Shown here: positions 1 through 12,504 of the stretch, in pieces
How the letters are laid out: every line of letters begins with the position of its first letter
How positions within the stretch are numbered: position 1 is the first letter of the stretch
Origin: Myxocyprinus asiaticus
Taxonomy: Eukaryota; Chordata; Actinopteri; Cypriniformes; Catostomidae
DNA length: 64,000 nucleotides
Assembly: GCF_019703515.2 (NCBI RefSeq)
Contig: NC_059358.1
Location: 49,804,594 to 49,868,593, forward strand
Direction: 5' to 3'
Translations under genes and position numbers: made by a program
Notes under the pieces: generated by a model
Told to the model about the DNA's origin: nothing
The model's database searches: none
Seen by the model: the letters and a program-made list of their open reading frames with translations, nothing else

Positions 1-945
1 ATGAAGACACAAACAAAAAGAGGTATTGAATAAACATGCATCTAAGGGTGAAAAACACCGCTATACCAAAGCACCACAACATTTTACTATCGGAATTTTC
101 CACTCAGATTTTTATGACTTTGACAGTTTTGTGCAAACAAAGGTTATAATTATTAAGCTTATTTATTTTTTGAATGTCTATTATCCTACTGATGGGCTGT
201 GCTTAGTGTCTAAGAAACATGTCTGATTGGTGTCTTGTGGAAATTACTCCAACCTAATTATACAGGGCTTTGATTAATCGACATAACCCACGACTAGTCG
301 ATTCTGAAATTATGCCGTTTTACACATCCCGTGCCGTTGTGTTGTTGAAATGTAAGTAATTAATATATTAAATATAAATCCTAATAACTCATGATGCACT
401 GTTGTTGTATGTGATAATTATAGTTTATTTAAACCACAAAGGTGAAACATGAATTAGAACTGTTGTGCCAGATGATGGCCCAACATGCCCTCTTAAAATG
501 TAAGAAATGCCCATGAAAAACAACTCCAGGGGTCAAATATTGCCCCTCAATGGAAAAGTTAATATATATCACTCTGGTATGAACAGCCTCTTTTAGAAAT
601 GCTTTAGCCAGTTGATACATATGTACTCAAGAAAATGTAAAACTTCAACCAAGGGAACATGCCCGGACCCCTCTTGACAATATGGGTACACTTCTCAGGT
701 TGTTGTGCATACCCTGAGATTAAATCCAGCAGGAATGCGATTATGAGAATCTTTTATTCTTGAAAATGTTTTTATTTCATTTTTATTGTATTAAAGAACT
801 AATATTACTTTAGAGGGCTTTTAAGTGTCAACCAAGCCCCCTAGCCATGATACCTATTTCAAATCTACTGAGTTTGCATGGATGATTTAAAGAGAAATAC
901 AAGACACAAAATACAAACCGTTTTATTTGGATAATTTTCTTTTAG
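1..945. other. AT-rich intergenic DNA, nothing recognised
   Basis: I see no coding exon, RNA gene or recognisable repeat. Reading frames here are short (66 codons or fewer) and have no family signature. Confidence 0.5.
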
Positions 946-1415
946 TAAAATCAAATCAAAGTCAAATTACTTTATTGTCACTCAACCATATCCACAAGTG
1001 CAACAGTGGGTGAAAGTCTTGGGTGTAGTTCCAAGCAACATAGCAGTCATGCCAGTGATGAGACATATACCAATTTACAATAAACATCAGATTTACACAA
1101 CACAGTTTACACATTTAATGTACACATAATTACACACAACACACTGTACAAATAATAATATGCAATGTACAGTATACAGTACACACAATATAGAATACAC
1201 AGTATACAATAAAAATTATATATATAAATGTGCAGTAAGGTTGTATAGTTTTGTATGACATTCAGGCTGTCGGTTGATAGTCAGTTGCCAGTGTGTTGTT
1301 AAGAGAAATATAATTTATGACAGTCCAGTGTGAGATTAATAAAGTGCAGTGCTGATGTACGTTGATTGTGAGAGATCAAAAGTTCAAAAATCTGACTGCT
1401 TGTGGGAAGAAGCTA

Positions 1416-2661
1416 TCATGAAGTCAGCTGGTGCGGGTCCTGATGCTGCGATACCACCTGCCTGATGGTAGCAGTGAGAGCACACACTTTTTTCACACAC
1501 TGCCTGGTACAGATGTCCTGGAGGGAGGGAAGCTCACCTCTGATGATGTGTCTGGCTGTTCGCACCACCCTTTGCAGGGCTTTGCGGTTAAGGGCGGTGC
1601 TGTTGCCGTACCGGGCAGTGATGCAGCCAGTCAGGATGCTTTCTACAGTGCTGGTGTGGAACCGTGTGAGGATGTGGTGGTTCATTCCAAACTTCCTCAG
1701 CCATCTCAGGAAGAAGAGGCGCTGGTGAACCTTCTACACGATGGCCTCTGTGTGGATGGACCACGTGAGTTCCTCAGTGATGTGGACACAGAGGAACTTG
1801 AAGCTGCTGACCCCCTCCACTGGTGTTCCATTGATGGAGATGAGGCTATGTTCTCTATCTTTTCTCCTGAAGTCCACCACAAGCTCCTTGGAGGGAGAGG
1901 TTGTGCTCCTAGCACCAGCATGTCAGAGTGTGCACCACCTCTCTGTAGGCTGTTTCATCATTGTCAGTGATCAGATCTACCACTGTCGTATAATCAGCAA
2001 ACTTGATGATGGCATTGGAGCTGTGTGTTGCTACACAGTCATGTGTGTACAGGGAATACAGGAGTGGGCTGAGAACACAGCCCTGCGGGGCTCCAGTGTT
2101 GAGGGTTAGTAATGAGATGTTGCTGCCCATTCTTATCACCTGGCATCTGCCTGACAGGAAGTCCAGGATCCAGCTGCACAGCGAGCTGTTCAAACCCAGA
2201 GCCCGGAGTTTCACGTCAAGCTTGGAGGGCACTATGGTGTTGAATGCTGAGCTGTAATCTTCAAACAGCATTCTCACATATGTGTTACTTTTTTCCAAGT
2301 GGGAAAGAGCAGTGTGTATTGTAACTGCAATGGCATCATCAGTGGAGCGGTTGCTTCTGTAAGCAAGCTGTAGTGGGTCCAGTGAGGCAGGCAGCACAGA
2401 GCATATGTGGTCTCTGATAAGCTTTTCAAAGCACTTGCTGATGATGGGAGTTAGGGCAACAGGACACCAGTCATTTAGGCAAGTTATCTTTGACTGTTTT
2501 GGTATGGGCACAATGGTGAATGTCTTGAAGCATGTAGGAACCACAGACAGGGAGATGGAGAGATTGAAAATGTCTGTCAAAACACCCACTAGATGATCCG
2601 CACATTCTGTGAGAGCGCGGCCCGGAATGCCGTCTGGATCCACAGCTTTGCAAATATTCAC
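1416..2661 (-). pseudogene. LINE ORF2 reverse transcriptase and C-terminal tail, broken
   Basis: This is the polymerase half of the LINE. The 1909-2661 frame carries the family's fingers motif ([10 protein letters not shown]), the region leading to the palm ([11 protein letters not shown]) and the [13 protein letters not shown] motif. The catalytic box reads FADYTTVV, whereas the second copy near 63.1 kb keeps FADD; one catalytic Asp is therefore Tyr here. After a frameshift near 1,910 the protein resumes at 1416-1685 with the conserved C-terminal stretch (NSTALNRKALQRVV). Known family function is target-primed reverse transcription of LINE RNA. The Asp loss and frameshifts make activity implausible. 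Confidence 0.8.
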
Positions 2662-2677
2662 CGGTTTGAGAGATCGT

Positions 2678-4037
2678 TTACATCCACAACAGAGACAATA
2701 AGTGAACTAACCTCTGCCGTGTTGGGCACTGGAATCTCTTTGTGGAAGAGATGTTGTTTTCCTCAAAATGAGCGTAAAATGTGTTTAGCTCATCTGGAAG
2801 AGAGGCGGTGGTGTTTACAGTGGAGTGATTAGTTGCTTTGAAGTCTGTGATTATGTTAATTCCCTGCCACATACTTCTTGCATCGGTGGTGTTGAACTGT
2901 GCTTCCACTTTGTTTTTGTATTGGTGTTTGGCTGCTTTGTTTGTTTTGCAGAGAGTTTAACTGGCATGTTTACACTCCTCAGTGTTTCCGGAATTAAAAG
3001 CGGAGGTCCGCACATCAAGTGCCACATGAACATCGCCATTGAACCACGGTTTCTGGTTCGGGTAGATCCATGTTGTTTTGGTGGGCACCATGTCTTCTAT
3101 GCACTTCCTGATGAAACACATTACAGAATCTGCATAGACCTCAATGTCGTCATTAGAGGCGGACCTGAACACCTCCCAGTCCACGTGATTGAAACAGTCC
3201 TGTAGCATGGAATCCGATTGGTCCGACCAGCACTGGATCGTTCTGAGGGTGGGAGCTTCCTGTTTCAGATTCTGCCTGTAAGCGGGCAGAAGAAGAACAG
3301 AAGAGTGGTCCAATTTGCCGAAAGGTGGGCGGAGGAGGGATTTGTAAGCATCCTGAAAGGGAGAGAGGCAGTGATTTAAAACCCATTCCCCCTGTGTGCT
3401 GCATGTGATGTGTTGGTAGTATTTAGGCGAGATTAACAAAGGCAATCTCAGGACAAAGTCCCCTGTAACAAACGCAGCCTCAGGGTGCGCGGTTTCCTGC
3501 TCACTTATACTCCCGTACAGTTCCCTTAGTGCTTGCTCTGTGTCGGCTTGTGGAGGAATGTACACGGCTGTGATGATGACTGCTGTGAATTCCCTCGGTA
3601 ACCACAATGGTCGACACAGTAGCGTGAGGTATTCCAGATCAGGGGAGCAAAAAGACCTGATAGAGTGTACGTTCTTTCGATCGCACCATGAATCGTTGAT
3701 CATAAAACATATGCCCCCTCCTCTGCTTTTCCCAGAGAGATCTTTAGTTCTGTCCACGCGATGCACGGAGAACCCGTAGGCTCGATTGCTGAGTCTGGAA
3801 CCTCAGTAGACATCCAAGTTTCTGTAAGGCAGATAATGCAGCTGTCTCGCATCTCTCATTGGTAGGAGATTTGTGCCCTAAGTTCGCAGAGCTTGTTGTC
3901 CAGAGACTGGACATTCGACAGAAGAATGCTGGGTAGTGGAGGTCGGTTGGTGCGGCGTCTGACCCTGACAAGGATGCCGGCTCTCCTTCCCCTTTTTCGG
4001 CTGCGCTTTTGTGGTTGCGGCCACGTGTTCCAAACAA
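2678..4037 (-). pseudogene. LINE ORF2 endonuclease region, broken
   Basis: The minus-strand frames 2957-3766 and 3744-4037, plus the linker 2678-2908, correspond to the N-terminal apurinic/apyrimidinic-type endonuclease and the connector to the RT. Visible signatures are LLSNVQSLDNKLCELR at the start, RGGGICFMINDSWC, and VYIPPQA followed by VTGDF. In LINEs this domain nicks the target DNA to prime reverse transcription. The pieces lie in different frames, so this is a pseudogene. The frame begins before 4,037 without a clean start codon. Confidence 0.75.
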
Positions 4038-4270
4038 AGGGCTCCACTGCTGTGTTTATAAACAGAGCGTCATCAGCATTGTGGAACTCAAAGCTTGGTT
4101 TCCGATGTGTGAATTAAAAGCCAATGACCAGAATAGTTTGTCTGTCATATACAATAACACTGACAACATCTAACACAAAAATAACATGAACTAAGAACAT
4201 TAAAAACAAAAAACTGCTAAGTTGTGTTGGAGCTCACAACACGGCTGCCATCCTTGGTGCCATCTTGGAG

Positions 4271-6084
4271 AAAGTTAATTTAGTAGTAAGTTTATTTAGT
4301 TAGTTTTATTATCTATAACTTACACTGAACATGGAAAACTACATTTACAGTAATCACCTCATTCAGGGGAAGGCTACATGTTAACCTTCTTTAGAGATAG
4401 GCTTCAACACACATTCAGACACATTTTGCACTGCCTCTTATGTCGTGTACAGAAAAGATGTGCACAAAATAAGTGGAAAGAGCACAAGAAAGCAATGTAA
4501 AACTGTCTGAAGATGTAAAAATGCAATCGAATGCAACCATTACTGATACAATTACTGAATAAAACAGGTGTTTTATACCATTTCCTGTGACTTATACTGC
4601 TTGATGCAGCAATATGAACTTTGCATAAATGGCAGTGGTGGTGGTGGGTTGGGTTTGGTTGACCCTATGCCCCCTCAAAAATATTTGGTGCATGACGCCC
4701 CTGATTACAGGTCATGCTAGCTACTGTGCAACACTCATGTCAAAACAACATAGTAAACAAACAGATATTTAGAAAGTAGGTCTTCACGTCATATTTACAG
4801 TATAATAAAGAATCAATAACTCGAATATGCATGATTTGTTTTTCCATCAACATGGCTGCCAATATGAATAATGTAGAATAACCACGGTCTTACCTAAAGC
4901 AGCAAAGTCCAACACTTGAACCTGCATCAAATCTGTCATCATGTGCTGTGCCCATTGACCATTTCAGTGTCAACTTGAGATGTTTTTCAAAAGTCAGGAT
5001 AAAATTCAGTGGGGAATGCCAGTCTAACATCTTCAAGGAATAAGTCTGATAAATAAATGAATATTTTTTCACTTAAGTCATCTCAGTGCTTGTTTTGAGT
5101 TGGTCCACGGTGCATACAGACACCTCAACTTAAAAGGTGCATGTTGAACTTCAATGGAATTGTTTTTAATGCTACCAAAATGTCATAAAAACGATTTGTT
5201 ACATGAATCAAACTACATGTTTATTTTAAAACAAAAATGTAGAATCGTTTTAGAAATTAAAACATTTTCGCTGCGTACACAATCGATGTAGAACATTGCT
5301 TGGAGTCGCTGATCCAGAGTCAGCTTTTCTCATCCCATTCTCCCAGTTAAGGGGATCTGTAACACGGAGCAGTTCGTCTGCATAAGTCATTGAACTGAGC
5401 GAGTATTTCACCCAGTGTATCATGTCATATGCAGTGGAAGACTAGTCTTAAACTCCCTCTGCCTAAATGCTTTTACAGTGTGTATTAACACATGAATCAA
5501 CCACGGTTCACTCAACCGAATGTTGGCCTCATATTACTCTAAAACAAGAAATGCACGTTCTCGAGTTGATTGACAGGTGTTGTCTGTATCTAAAAGGCGA
5601 TTGGCTCTTTTACCTGCAAGGCAGGACATTCTTTCTACATCCATTGACTGTTGGGTGCTAGAGCTTCTTAGTTGGGCGTTCTAATTTCTCCCATTCATTT
5701 AAATATAAGTGACTTGTCTCATTCTGCTTAATAGTCTCTGGCCTCACACTCTATAGAAATACAATGGCTATCATGCGCTACGTCGCGTTACCCCCATCAC
5801 TGCTAGTAACACCCCAAATGTGGTTTTATCCCACTCTTTGAGACTGTTTCACAGACCACAGATGACTGGAAATATATGTTTGGTATATAACCTTTTACAG
5901 GTAAGTGCAAATCAAATGTCTCTCAATATAAAACACACTTTTATACATACAGTACTTAGTTTTAACTTGTATAGTTATTTGTGTCAGGAGTACAAATCAA
6001 AACAGGCAAAATCAAAACGGGACTTCATACCTTTATTATGAAAAAGTGATCACCAGATGAATCCAATCTGCCACACTTGGGTCC
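4271..6084. other. Intergenic DNA, no gene recognised
   Basis: No coding family signature was seen. The stretch 5,270-5,880 is less AT-rich and looks like mobile-element UTR or repeat DNA, but I cannot name the family. No terminal repeats were found. Confidence 0.4.
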
Positions 6085-8777
6085 ATGACAAGTGTATTTT
6101 TTTTTATATATAAGTCACTCATTTCATCTGTTGTTGATTGTTCAATTGGAAACATCTTAGTCTCAGATCACACCCTGGTGAGTTTAGAGGTGTTGCCACA
6201 TACGGAGAAAAATAAATCATATAGTTGCCGCTATAATGTATCCCTTTTGCAAAATCCTGATTTCCAACAAATGTTAAAGACTGAAATCAGTGTTTATATG
6301 GAGACCAACTGGTCCTCAGTATCTTCTGTGGGCGTGGCTTGGGAGGCATTTAAGGTGGTTCTTAGGGGTCGGATCATACAGTATGCCTCATTAACCAAAA
6401 AATCCAAAGCACGAGAACTTGTGGAGTTGGAAGGGAATATTAAAAGTGCCGAGGCATAGCTGAAGCACCGAATGTCATCTGATGGCCTCAGAGAATTGAC
6501 CCGATTGAAATACAGATATAATATTATTTTGTCACGGAAAGTGGAGTTTTGGTTATTCAGGGCAAGACAGTCATACTTTGAATTGGGGTACAAAGCAGGG
6601 AAGCGAGGGGAGAGAGTTTTTTTCTACCAGTGAAGTCTGCTGGTGGTTACATTTTTACCTCGGCCATTGATATTAATAATGCCTTTAAAGAGTTCTATCT
6701 TGATCTTTATAGTTCCATGTCTTCGTCTACTGATGAAGATATTAGAAACTTTGTAGAACCATTAGAACTCCCTAAATTGACGACTGAGCAAAAAAATGAT
6801 CTTGATTCTGAGATAATCTTAGAGAAGCTTGACGAGGTAATTAAGGCCTTGCATACAGGCAATTCTCCAGGGCCAGATGGTTTTGCCGCTGAATTTTTTA
6901 GATCTTATGCTACAGAACTGGCTCCACTTTTGTTTGAAGTTTATACGGAATCAATAAAGAAAGTAAAGCTTCCCCCAACCATGATACAAGCCCAGATCAG
7001 TCTGATTCTGAAAAAAAACAAAGATCCAAGCGAGTGTAAAATTTACCGTCCAATTTCCCTGATCCAGTTAGATTTTGGCTAACCGATTAAGTAAAGTTAT
7101 GACATCTCTTATACATATAGATTAGGTGGGGTTTATTCAGGGCCGTAGCTCTTCTTATAACATTAGTTGTTTCATCAATATCATGTGGTCAGTGGCTATG
7201 TGGATATGGTAGAATGGGATTATCATTTTAAGATTTTGGAAATGTATGGTTTCGGGAGTACATTTATTGGTTGGATTAAGTTACTTTACAGACACCCTGT
7301 TGCAGCGGTACAAACAAATGGATTAATTTCAGATTATTTTACTCTGGATAGGGGCACTCAGCAGGGCTGCCCTCTTTCCCCATTATTGTTCTGTCTTGCC
7401 TTGGAACCATTAGCAGCCGCGATAAGAAAGGAGGATGATTTTCCAGGGGTGATGGCGGGAGGTGTGGCACATAAGCTTCTGCTTTACGCAGATGATATTT
7501 TATTATTTGTCTCTGACCCTACTAGATCTGTGCCTTGCCTCCACAGAATTATTAATTCCTTTTCCAAATTCTCAGGATACAAAGTCAATTGGTCTAAATC
7601 CGAAGCTTTGGCTTTGATAGCGTAATGTCCAGTAACAGCCTTCCAGCCGGGCGCCTTCCAGTGGCCCAAACAGGGCATTAAGTATTTGGGTATTTTATTC
7701 CCAGCAAATTTGTCTGATTTAGTTAGAGTTCATTTTGACCCTTTAATAAAAAGGCTTTCGAGCGATGTGGACAGGTGGGCTTCATTACATTTATCGATGA
7801 TTGGGAAGGTTAACGTTATTAAAATGAACTGTATTCCAATATTAAACTACCTGCTACAGTCACTCCTTATAGATGTCCCCCTCTCTTATTTCAAGCAATT
7901 TGATAGCGAAGTCCTTCATTTGGAATGGTAAGCGTCCCAGATTACATTTCAACAAATTACATAGGCTGATTGACAAAGGTGGGCTAGGCCTACCTAAGAT
8001 TTTGTTTTATTATTATGCGTTCGGTCTCAGGCATTTGGCTCATTGGTCGCTTCCACCCGAAAGAGCCCCTCCTTGGTTCTGTATTGAACAGGAAGTTCTA
8101 GCCCCTATTTTGCCATTGCAAAGCCTTTCTATCAATCTAACCAGAGAAGTTAAATCACACCTCGTTATTTCACATTTGCATTCGGTATGGACAAAAGTGT
8201 TCAGAGTGTTTAATTCGGATATTTATCTAAATGTTGCCTCAAGCTTATGGCTAAACCTTAAACTATGTATTACTAAGTCCCCTTTCTGCTGGACAGACTG
8301 GATTATGAGGGGGGGGGGGTTAATACACTCGGTGACCTGTATGAGAGTGGAGTATTTAGATCTTTTGAAAATTTGATTCAACGTTTTGGGATTCCCAGAT
8401 CTCAATTCTATAGGTATTTACAGCTGCGCCACCTGCTCTGCACTGTTTTTGGGAGTAGCAACCCCCCCCCCTCCCCCTAGGGAGTGTGGGCTATGATTCT
8501 AAAAAACATCAAGTCTACATCTAGAGATGCAAGGGTGTGTCTGATGCAATTTAAGATTTTACAGTGATTCTATTGGACCCCCTCTAGATTGTATAGACTT
8601 GGTCTCAAAGTCACACCCACCTGCTGGCGATGCCAATCAGAAGATGTTTTTTTGGGGGGTGTAAAGATTCAAGATTATTGGTTGAGGTTTCAGAATTTTA
8701 TTTGTAATGTTTTGGCTGCTCAGGTTTCATTTTGCCACAGGCTCTGTGTTCTAGGTGATGGGACACCAATGGTGTAG
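6085..8777 (+). pseudogene. L1 ORF2 reverse transcriptase, broken
   Basis: Successive plus frames (6085-6459, 6630-7082, 7167-7625, 7686-7931, 7873-8376, 8589-8777) together follow an L1 ORF2 from the post-endonuclease linker to the C-terminus. Key residues include the NSPGPDGFAAEFF fingers motif, QQGCPLSPLLFCLALEPL, and an intact YADDILLF catalytic box near 7,485. The region around 7,082-7,167 has small deletions, and stops or frameshifts occur near 6,460, 7,625, 7,931 and 8,376. L1 RT copies its own RNA at nicked chromosomal targets. Although the YADD box survives, the ORF is too broken to work. Confidence 0.85.
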
Positions 8778-9065
8778 GAGATGGGTTCATAAAGAGTTGG
8801 GTCCTAGCTGGTGTCATGATCGGAAGGCAAGTCTTCCTTAGGGGATGGAAATCAGCTGGAAAATCACCCTCGTTTCTGGAGTGGTGTGCGGAGTTGGGCA
8901 GGGTGGCGGCTTTTGAGGGGATGGTTTGCAGAAGGCTGGGCAACACGGGATTATTTAATAAAAAATGGGGTAGGTATTTGGATTTTGTGGAGGGCTCTTG
9001 GGGCGAGATGGTGGAGGGAGATGGGTAATATTGAATGTGTGTGTGCGTTCTTATTGTTTTTTATT
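6085..9065 (+). mobile_element. L1-clade LINE, 5'-truncated
   Basis: Plus-strand copy of the same fish L1 family that lies on the minus strand at 31.1-43.2 kb. It begins inside ORF2, just after the endonuclease region, and runs through the RT and C-terminal region to a stop near 9,028. It then stops near 9,060 in T-rich sequence directly against the next element. ORF1, the endonuclease and the G-rich 3' UTR of the minus copy are absent. 5' truncation is typical of L1 insertion. Multiple frameshifts mark it as dead. Confidence 0.85.
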
Positions 9066-9077
9066 TTTCTTATTTTT

Positions 9078-10859
9078 AGGGGTTCAAGCACTTAGCGCTG
9101 AAACCCTATTGTAATTGTTAAGATATTTAGGGGTTCAAGCACTTAGCGCAGAAACCCTATTGTAATTGTTAAGATTTTTATTATTATTATTATTATTATT
9201 CCACCATAAAACTGATCGGGTAGAGCAAACCGTAAGGCCTAGAGACTTGAAACTTGGTCAGATGGTAGTAGTATTGCTCGCTACTCAGAAACACGGACTC
9301 GGCCAAATCGGTCAATAGGGGGTGCTACAGCGATCAAAAACGCGAAACTGCTCATAACTCCTAGACCGTTTAAAAATCTATAACAGGAAAAAAACATGAA
9401 AACAGCTCTAACTACGCACTTGCTAGTCTGATTGAGTTGAAAATCGGCATGCAGTGTCTTTGTCCAAGGTGCCATGACTGTCTATAAGGACATTGGCATA
9501 TCTAAAAAAACATGGCCGCCATCGGCCAATGAATTTTGAGCACCTATTAGACAAGGTTACCGGAGGCCGATCAGCACAAAACTCGGTGAGCCTGTTTGAA
9601 TCCTGGCCCTAGAGGTCTGTGAGAAATTTGAAAGAAATCAGCCAATGGATGGCGCTAACAAGTTTTATGCCTCTGTAATGATGTGGTGTTTCACACATAC
9701 ACACAATGGCTGTGTCCCAATTCAAAGGCTGCATCCTTCGAAGGACTCTGACTTCAAAGGCCACGCCTTCAAAGGCCAGGAAGGTTGGAATGAGCATGGT
9801 TAATCGGGACAGTCTAGCCTACGGAGGACTGTTCTTGTCGCCTAACATCTGTGACAGCTGCCGAGTGACTGTAATGTTTGTACTGGACTTTTTTGAAAGT
9901 TATATTAAACTGTCTGAAAACAAAACAGGATTCACAAACTGTCTAAATATTTTCACCATGGTCCATTTCTGTATATATTAAAGAGTAAAAACTATATATA
10001 ATCACATCTTAGTAAGATATGTCAACATTTGAACCACTTGAAATGTTTTTTTTTTTTTTTTTTACATTTGCATCATTAGATATTTGAGTAAGTTGAAACC
10101 CAATACTTACGTTTAAAAGTGTAATTCGGTAATTTTTCTCAAAAAAATCCTGTCGTCACTGGTGCACAATGAATTCTGGGGTAGGCAAGGCCACGAAGGA
10201 TTCATCTGTTGTATCTTTCATTTCACAGGAAACGAAGGCCGCATTTGGAAGCCGCATTTGAAGGAGCCTTCGAATTGGGACAGCCTTTGTCGTGCAGCAG
10301 TGATGCAATCGGCCTTCGAATACGACCTTTGAAGGATGCAGCCTCTGAATTGGGACACAGCTATAGTTCATATCATTTGTTAGATCTCCTCATACTGAAC
10401 AACTTTGCCTCAAGAACCACTGCTGTCAATCAAATTGTTTATTAAATATTCACGATTATGTAAAAAACCTACTTTTGTGAACTAGTCCTAGGTTTTTCGC
10501 TCAACCTCAATAAAACCAATGCAGTACAATTCTCTGGACTCTCTAGGTCAATAATTATCACAATTTTTGGGTAGCTATAACAGTGTCATTTAGAAAATGG
10601 CTGTGGTCAAATGTACAAATAAGCCCATAATTCCTAAACAAAAATTCAGAACTTCACGAAATTAGGTGAGCACATGCGACATATGATTGTGAACAAGCCT
10701 GCAGACTTTTATAGAGATCGGACCATAGGTGGCACTATGAGCTTTAAAAACCATGTATTTCCTTAGTAAATTTCTTGTATTGGCTATAAATGGTCTATTC
10801 CATCTATGGTCTTGGTGGTTACATGCATGTGCTTAAAGGCCTTAAACCACTTGAACCCC
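9078..10859. mobile_element. Unclassified DNA-transposon-like repeat with GGGGTTCAAG ends
   Basis: The left end reads GGGGTTCAAGCACTTAGCGC and the right end is ACCACTTGAACCCC, giving a roughly 10-bp terminal inverted repeat. The first 51 bases are duplicated in tandem (9,078-9,128 and 9,129-9,179), followed by an ATT trinucleotide run. No transposase is visible. A MITE sits inside at 9,710-10,360. I recognise the type as a common fish interspersed repeat but cannot assign a superfamily. Confidence 0.5.
9710..10360. mobile_element. Non-autonomous element with about 35-bp inverted ends
   Basis: The ends are near-perfect inverted repeats: CTGTGTCCCAATTCAAAGGC at the left and its complement, ending in TTGGGACACAG, at the right. 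Further inward the motifs CCTTCGAAGG and GGAGCCTTCGAATTGGGACA recur, so the element is rich in internal palindromes. There is no coding capacity. It lies inside the GGGGTTCAAG element. I could not identify a clear target duplication. Confidence 0.6.
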
Positions 10860-10865
10860 GTTAAT

Positions 10866-11250
10866 TGGAAAGACAGACAAGGAGAAGACCGGGGGCGGGG
10901 TTTGGGCGGGCCTTCCCACCTCAGAGGAGCCGGAACTGGGTGGGAGTGAGGGGAACGGTGGGGGGGAGGGGAGGGAACATGAGGCGCAGTGGGTGGAGAG
11001 AGAAGAGAGAGAAGACTGCTTCGCTGCCTCCTAGGAATGCTGCCATGTAGTCTTCTGCCAGCTGGACGGCTTCCTCCTCCTTTCCATTAGGTTACTATCT
11101 CTCTCCTCTCTGATGCTCTGGTGTGCCTTTTAAGTCTCCCTCCGCCATCACTATAATGAGAGACAGGTGTTAAAGATAATTATGAACCAGGTGATGAGCC
11201 TTACCGCTCTCTCCCACTGACTGACACATGACCACGCCCCCCCATGCCAC
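10866..11250. mobile_element. Probable Gypsy (Gmr1-like) LTR remnant
   Basis: The stretch 11,125-11,240 (from CTTTTAAGTCTCCCTCCGCC to CACATGACCACGCCCCCCC) parallels 40,525-40,640, which is the LTR and 3' end of the Gmr1-like element. The order of words is the same: a GAGACA..TGT..TTAA stretch, then GTGATGAGCCTTACCGCT, then a CCCACTGACTGACACA box. The G-rich flank 10,870-11,030 has no such match. I infer an isolated LTR fragment. Confidence 0.45.
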
Positions 11251-11681
11251 AGTCATTCACGATGCATTATGGGATTGTGGTTCATTCCCTCATTAACTTT
11301 AGCCTACAGTCTTTGAGGCAGCATGTGTAACATGACTAATTTAGTTGAATGGATGAATTACGTGACAAAATGTAGTATTCCATGACAAAATGCAGTTACA
11401 CTTTACTGCACTTTCATGCACAGAAAAACAAAAGCAAGTTGCATTTAATCAACGGAAATGTAAATTCAGCAGTTTGGTCTGTGCACAGGTTTCTTCCATT
11501 TCATGGACATATGGGTGAGTAAACTTTTCATTTCATGAATAGAACATACCTTTCGCAGAGAAAATTTACCCAACACGTCACGATATTAGTACGATATAGT
11601 CTTGCACCTCTGTCTTTTTGTCTGATTTTCAAATATTATTATTATTATTTTTTAATTTTTATTTTTTGCTTTAGCTCTCTC

Positions 11682-11713
<32 letters not shown>

Positions 11714-12350
11714 TTGCATTTTTCATTCTCATTCTAGAGAACACTTGATTGGACAAAAGTATCTGAAGTGCAAGATGAGTCATCAATATTTTTGGTCTGT
11801 TTTCCCAGTAGAGAACAACAACATTTTTAACTTGTAGGTGTATACTGTACATTAGCAAAGAGCAGGTTAAAAACTATGCCACAAACTCCAATTTTGATTT
11901 AATGGAGTCATTGAAAAAACAAAACAAATAAATAGTTGTCTTTAATTTAACAGAGAATTATTTAAAAGTACGGAGTGACTATTTGGTGTAAAGAGCATCT
12001 GGCACACAGTGCAGCTATTTTCACCCCAATAGTCTGGTGAAACCATGGGAATATACGAAAAACTAAACAACAGGTGTCACTGCAGTGGCGTGGGGTGTAA
12101 AGACTGAATGTGTAGTGTTTCGATTCCGCCTTTTGTCCCACTCTTTTTCCCATCTGATTTCCTTTTTCCACTCTTAATATTTCCTTTCATATTACTTAAA
12201 ATAATAGATAAAAATTCATATAAAGGTTGATTTATTCGCAGTGACTTGGTCATATTAAATGTGCAGGGAAGGGTTTTTTCCTGGGGGCGGGATCTGTCGA
12301 TCGCACTCGTTCCCTTCCTCTTACTCTCGGCATTGCTTGTGTCTAGATTG
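11251..12350. other. Intergenic DNA with short CT/T tracts
   Basis: I see no gene. A (CT)n then T-run microsatellite lies at 11,673-11,711; the poly-basic reading frames around it are artefacts of that tract. Confidence 0.45.
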
Positions 12351-12353
12351 CAT

Positions 12354-12502
12354 CACTGTATTACTATAGTAATATTGTAGTAACCATATTTTTTGGCAGA
12401 AGCCATAGTTTTAATGCAATTAACCATGGTTAATTTTGTGATTACTGTAAATTTACAGCAAAATACCAATGTGAAACCATGCTTACTGTAGTAAAACCAA
12501 CA
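12354..12502. repeat. Short repeat built of ACTATAGTAA / AACCATGGTTAA palindromes
   Basis: The stretch has several short self-complementary words: CTATAG, TAACCATGGTTA, and GTAGTAACCAT against TTTACTATAG-like words. Similar ACCATGGT words recur at 20,720-20,850. This looks like a MITE-type repeat but has no clear ends. Confidence 0.35.
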
Positions 12503-12504
12503 CA

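Larger units (their letters stand above)
948..4270 (-). mobile_element. L2/CR1-group LINE, decayed
   Basis: Non-LTR retrotransposon on the minus strand. The low-coordinate end (948-980) reads on the minus strand as a GACAATAAAG-type motif followed by a short TTTGA-like repeat, the tail expected of L2/CR1-group elements rather than poly(A). Moving up the coordinates come the 3' UTR, the C-terminal ORF2 tail, reverse transcriptase, an apurinic-type endonuclease and a short upstream region ending near 4,270. The second copy at 59.9-64.0 kb has the same order. Frameshifts and stops break the ORF at many points, so the copy is inactive. No target duplication was identified. The family assignment is by protein motif. 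Confidence 0.8.
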
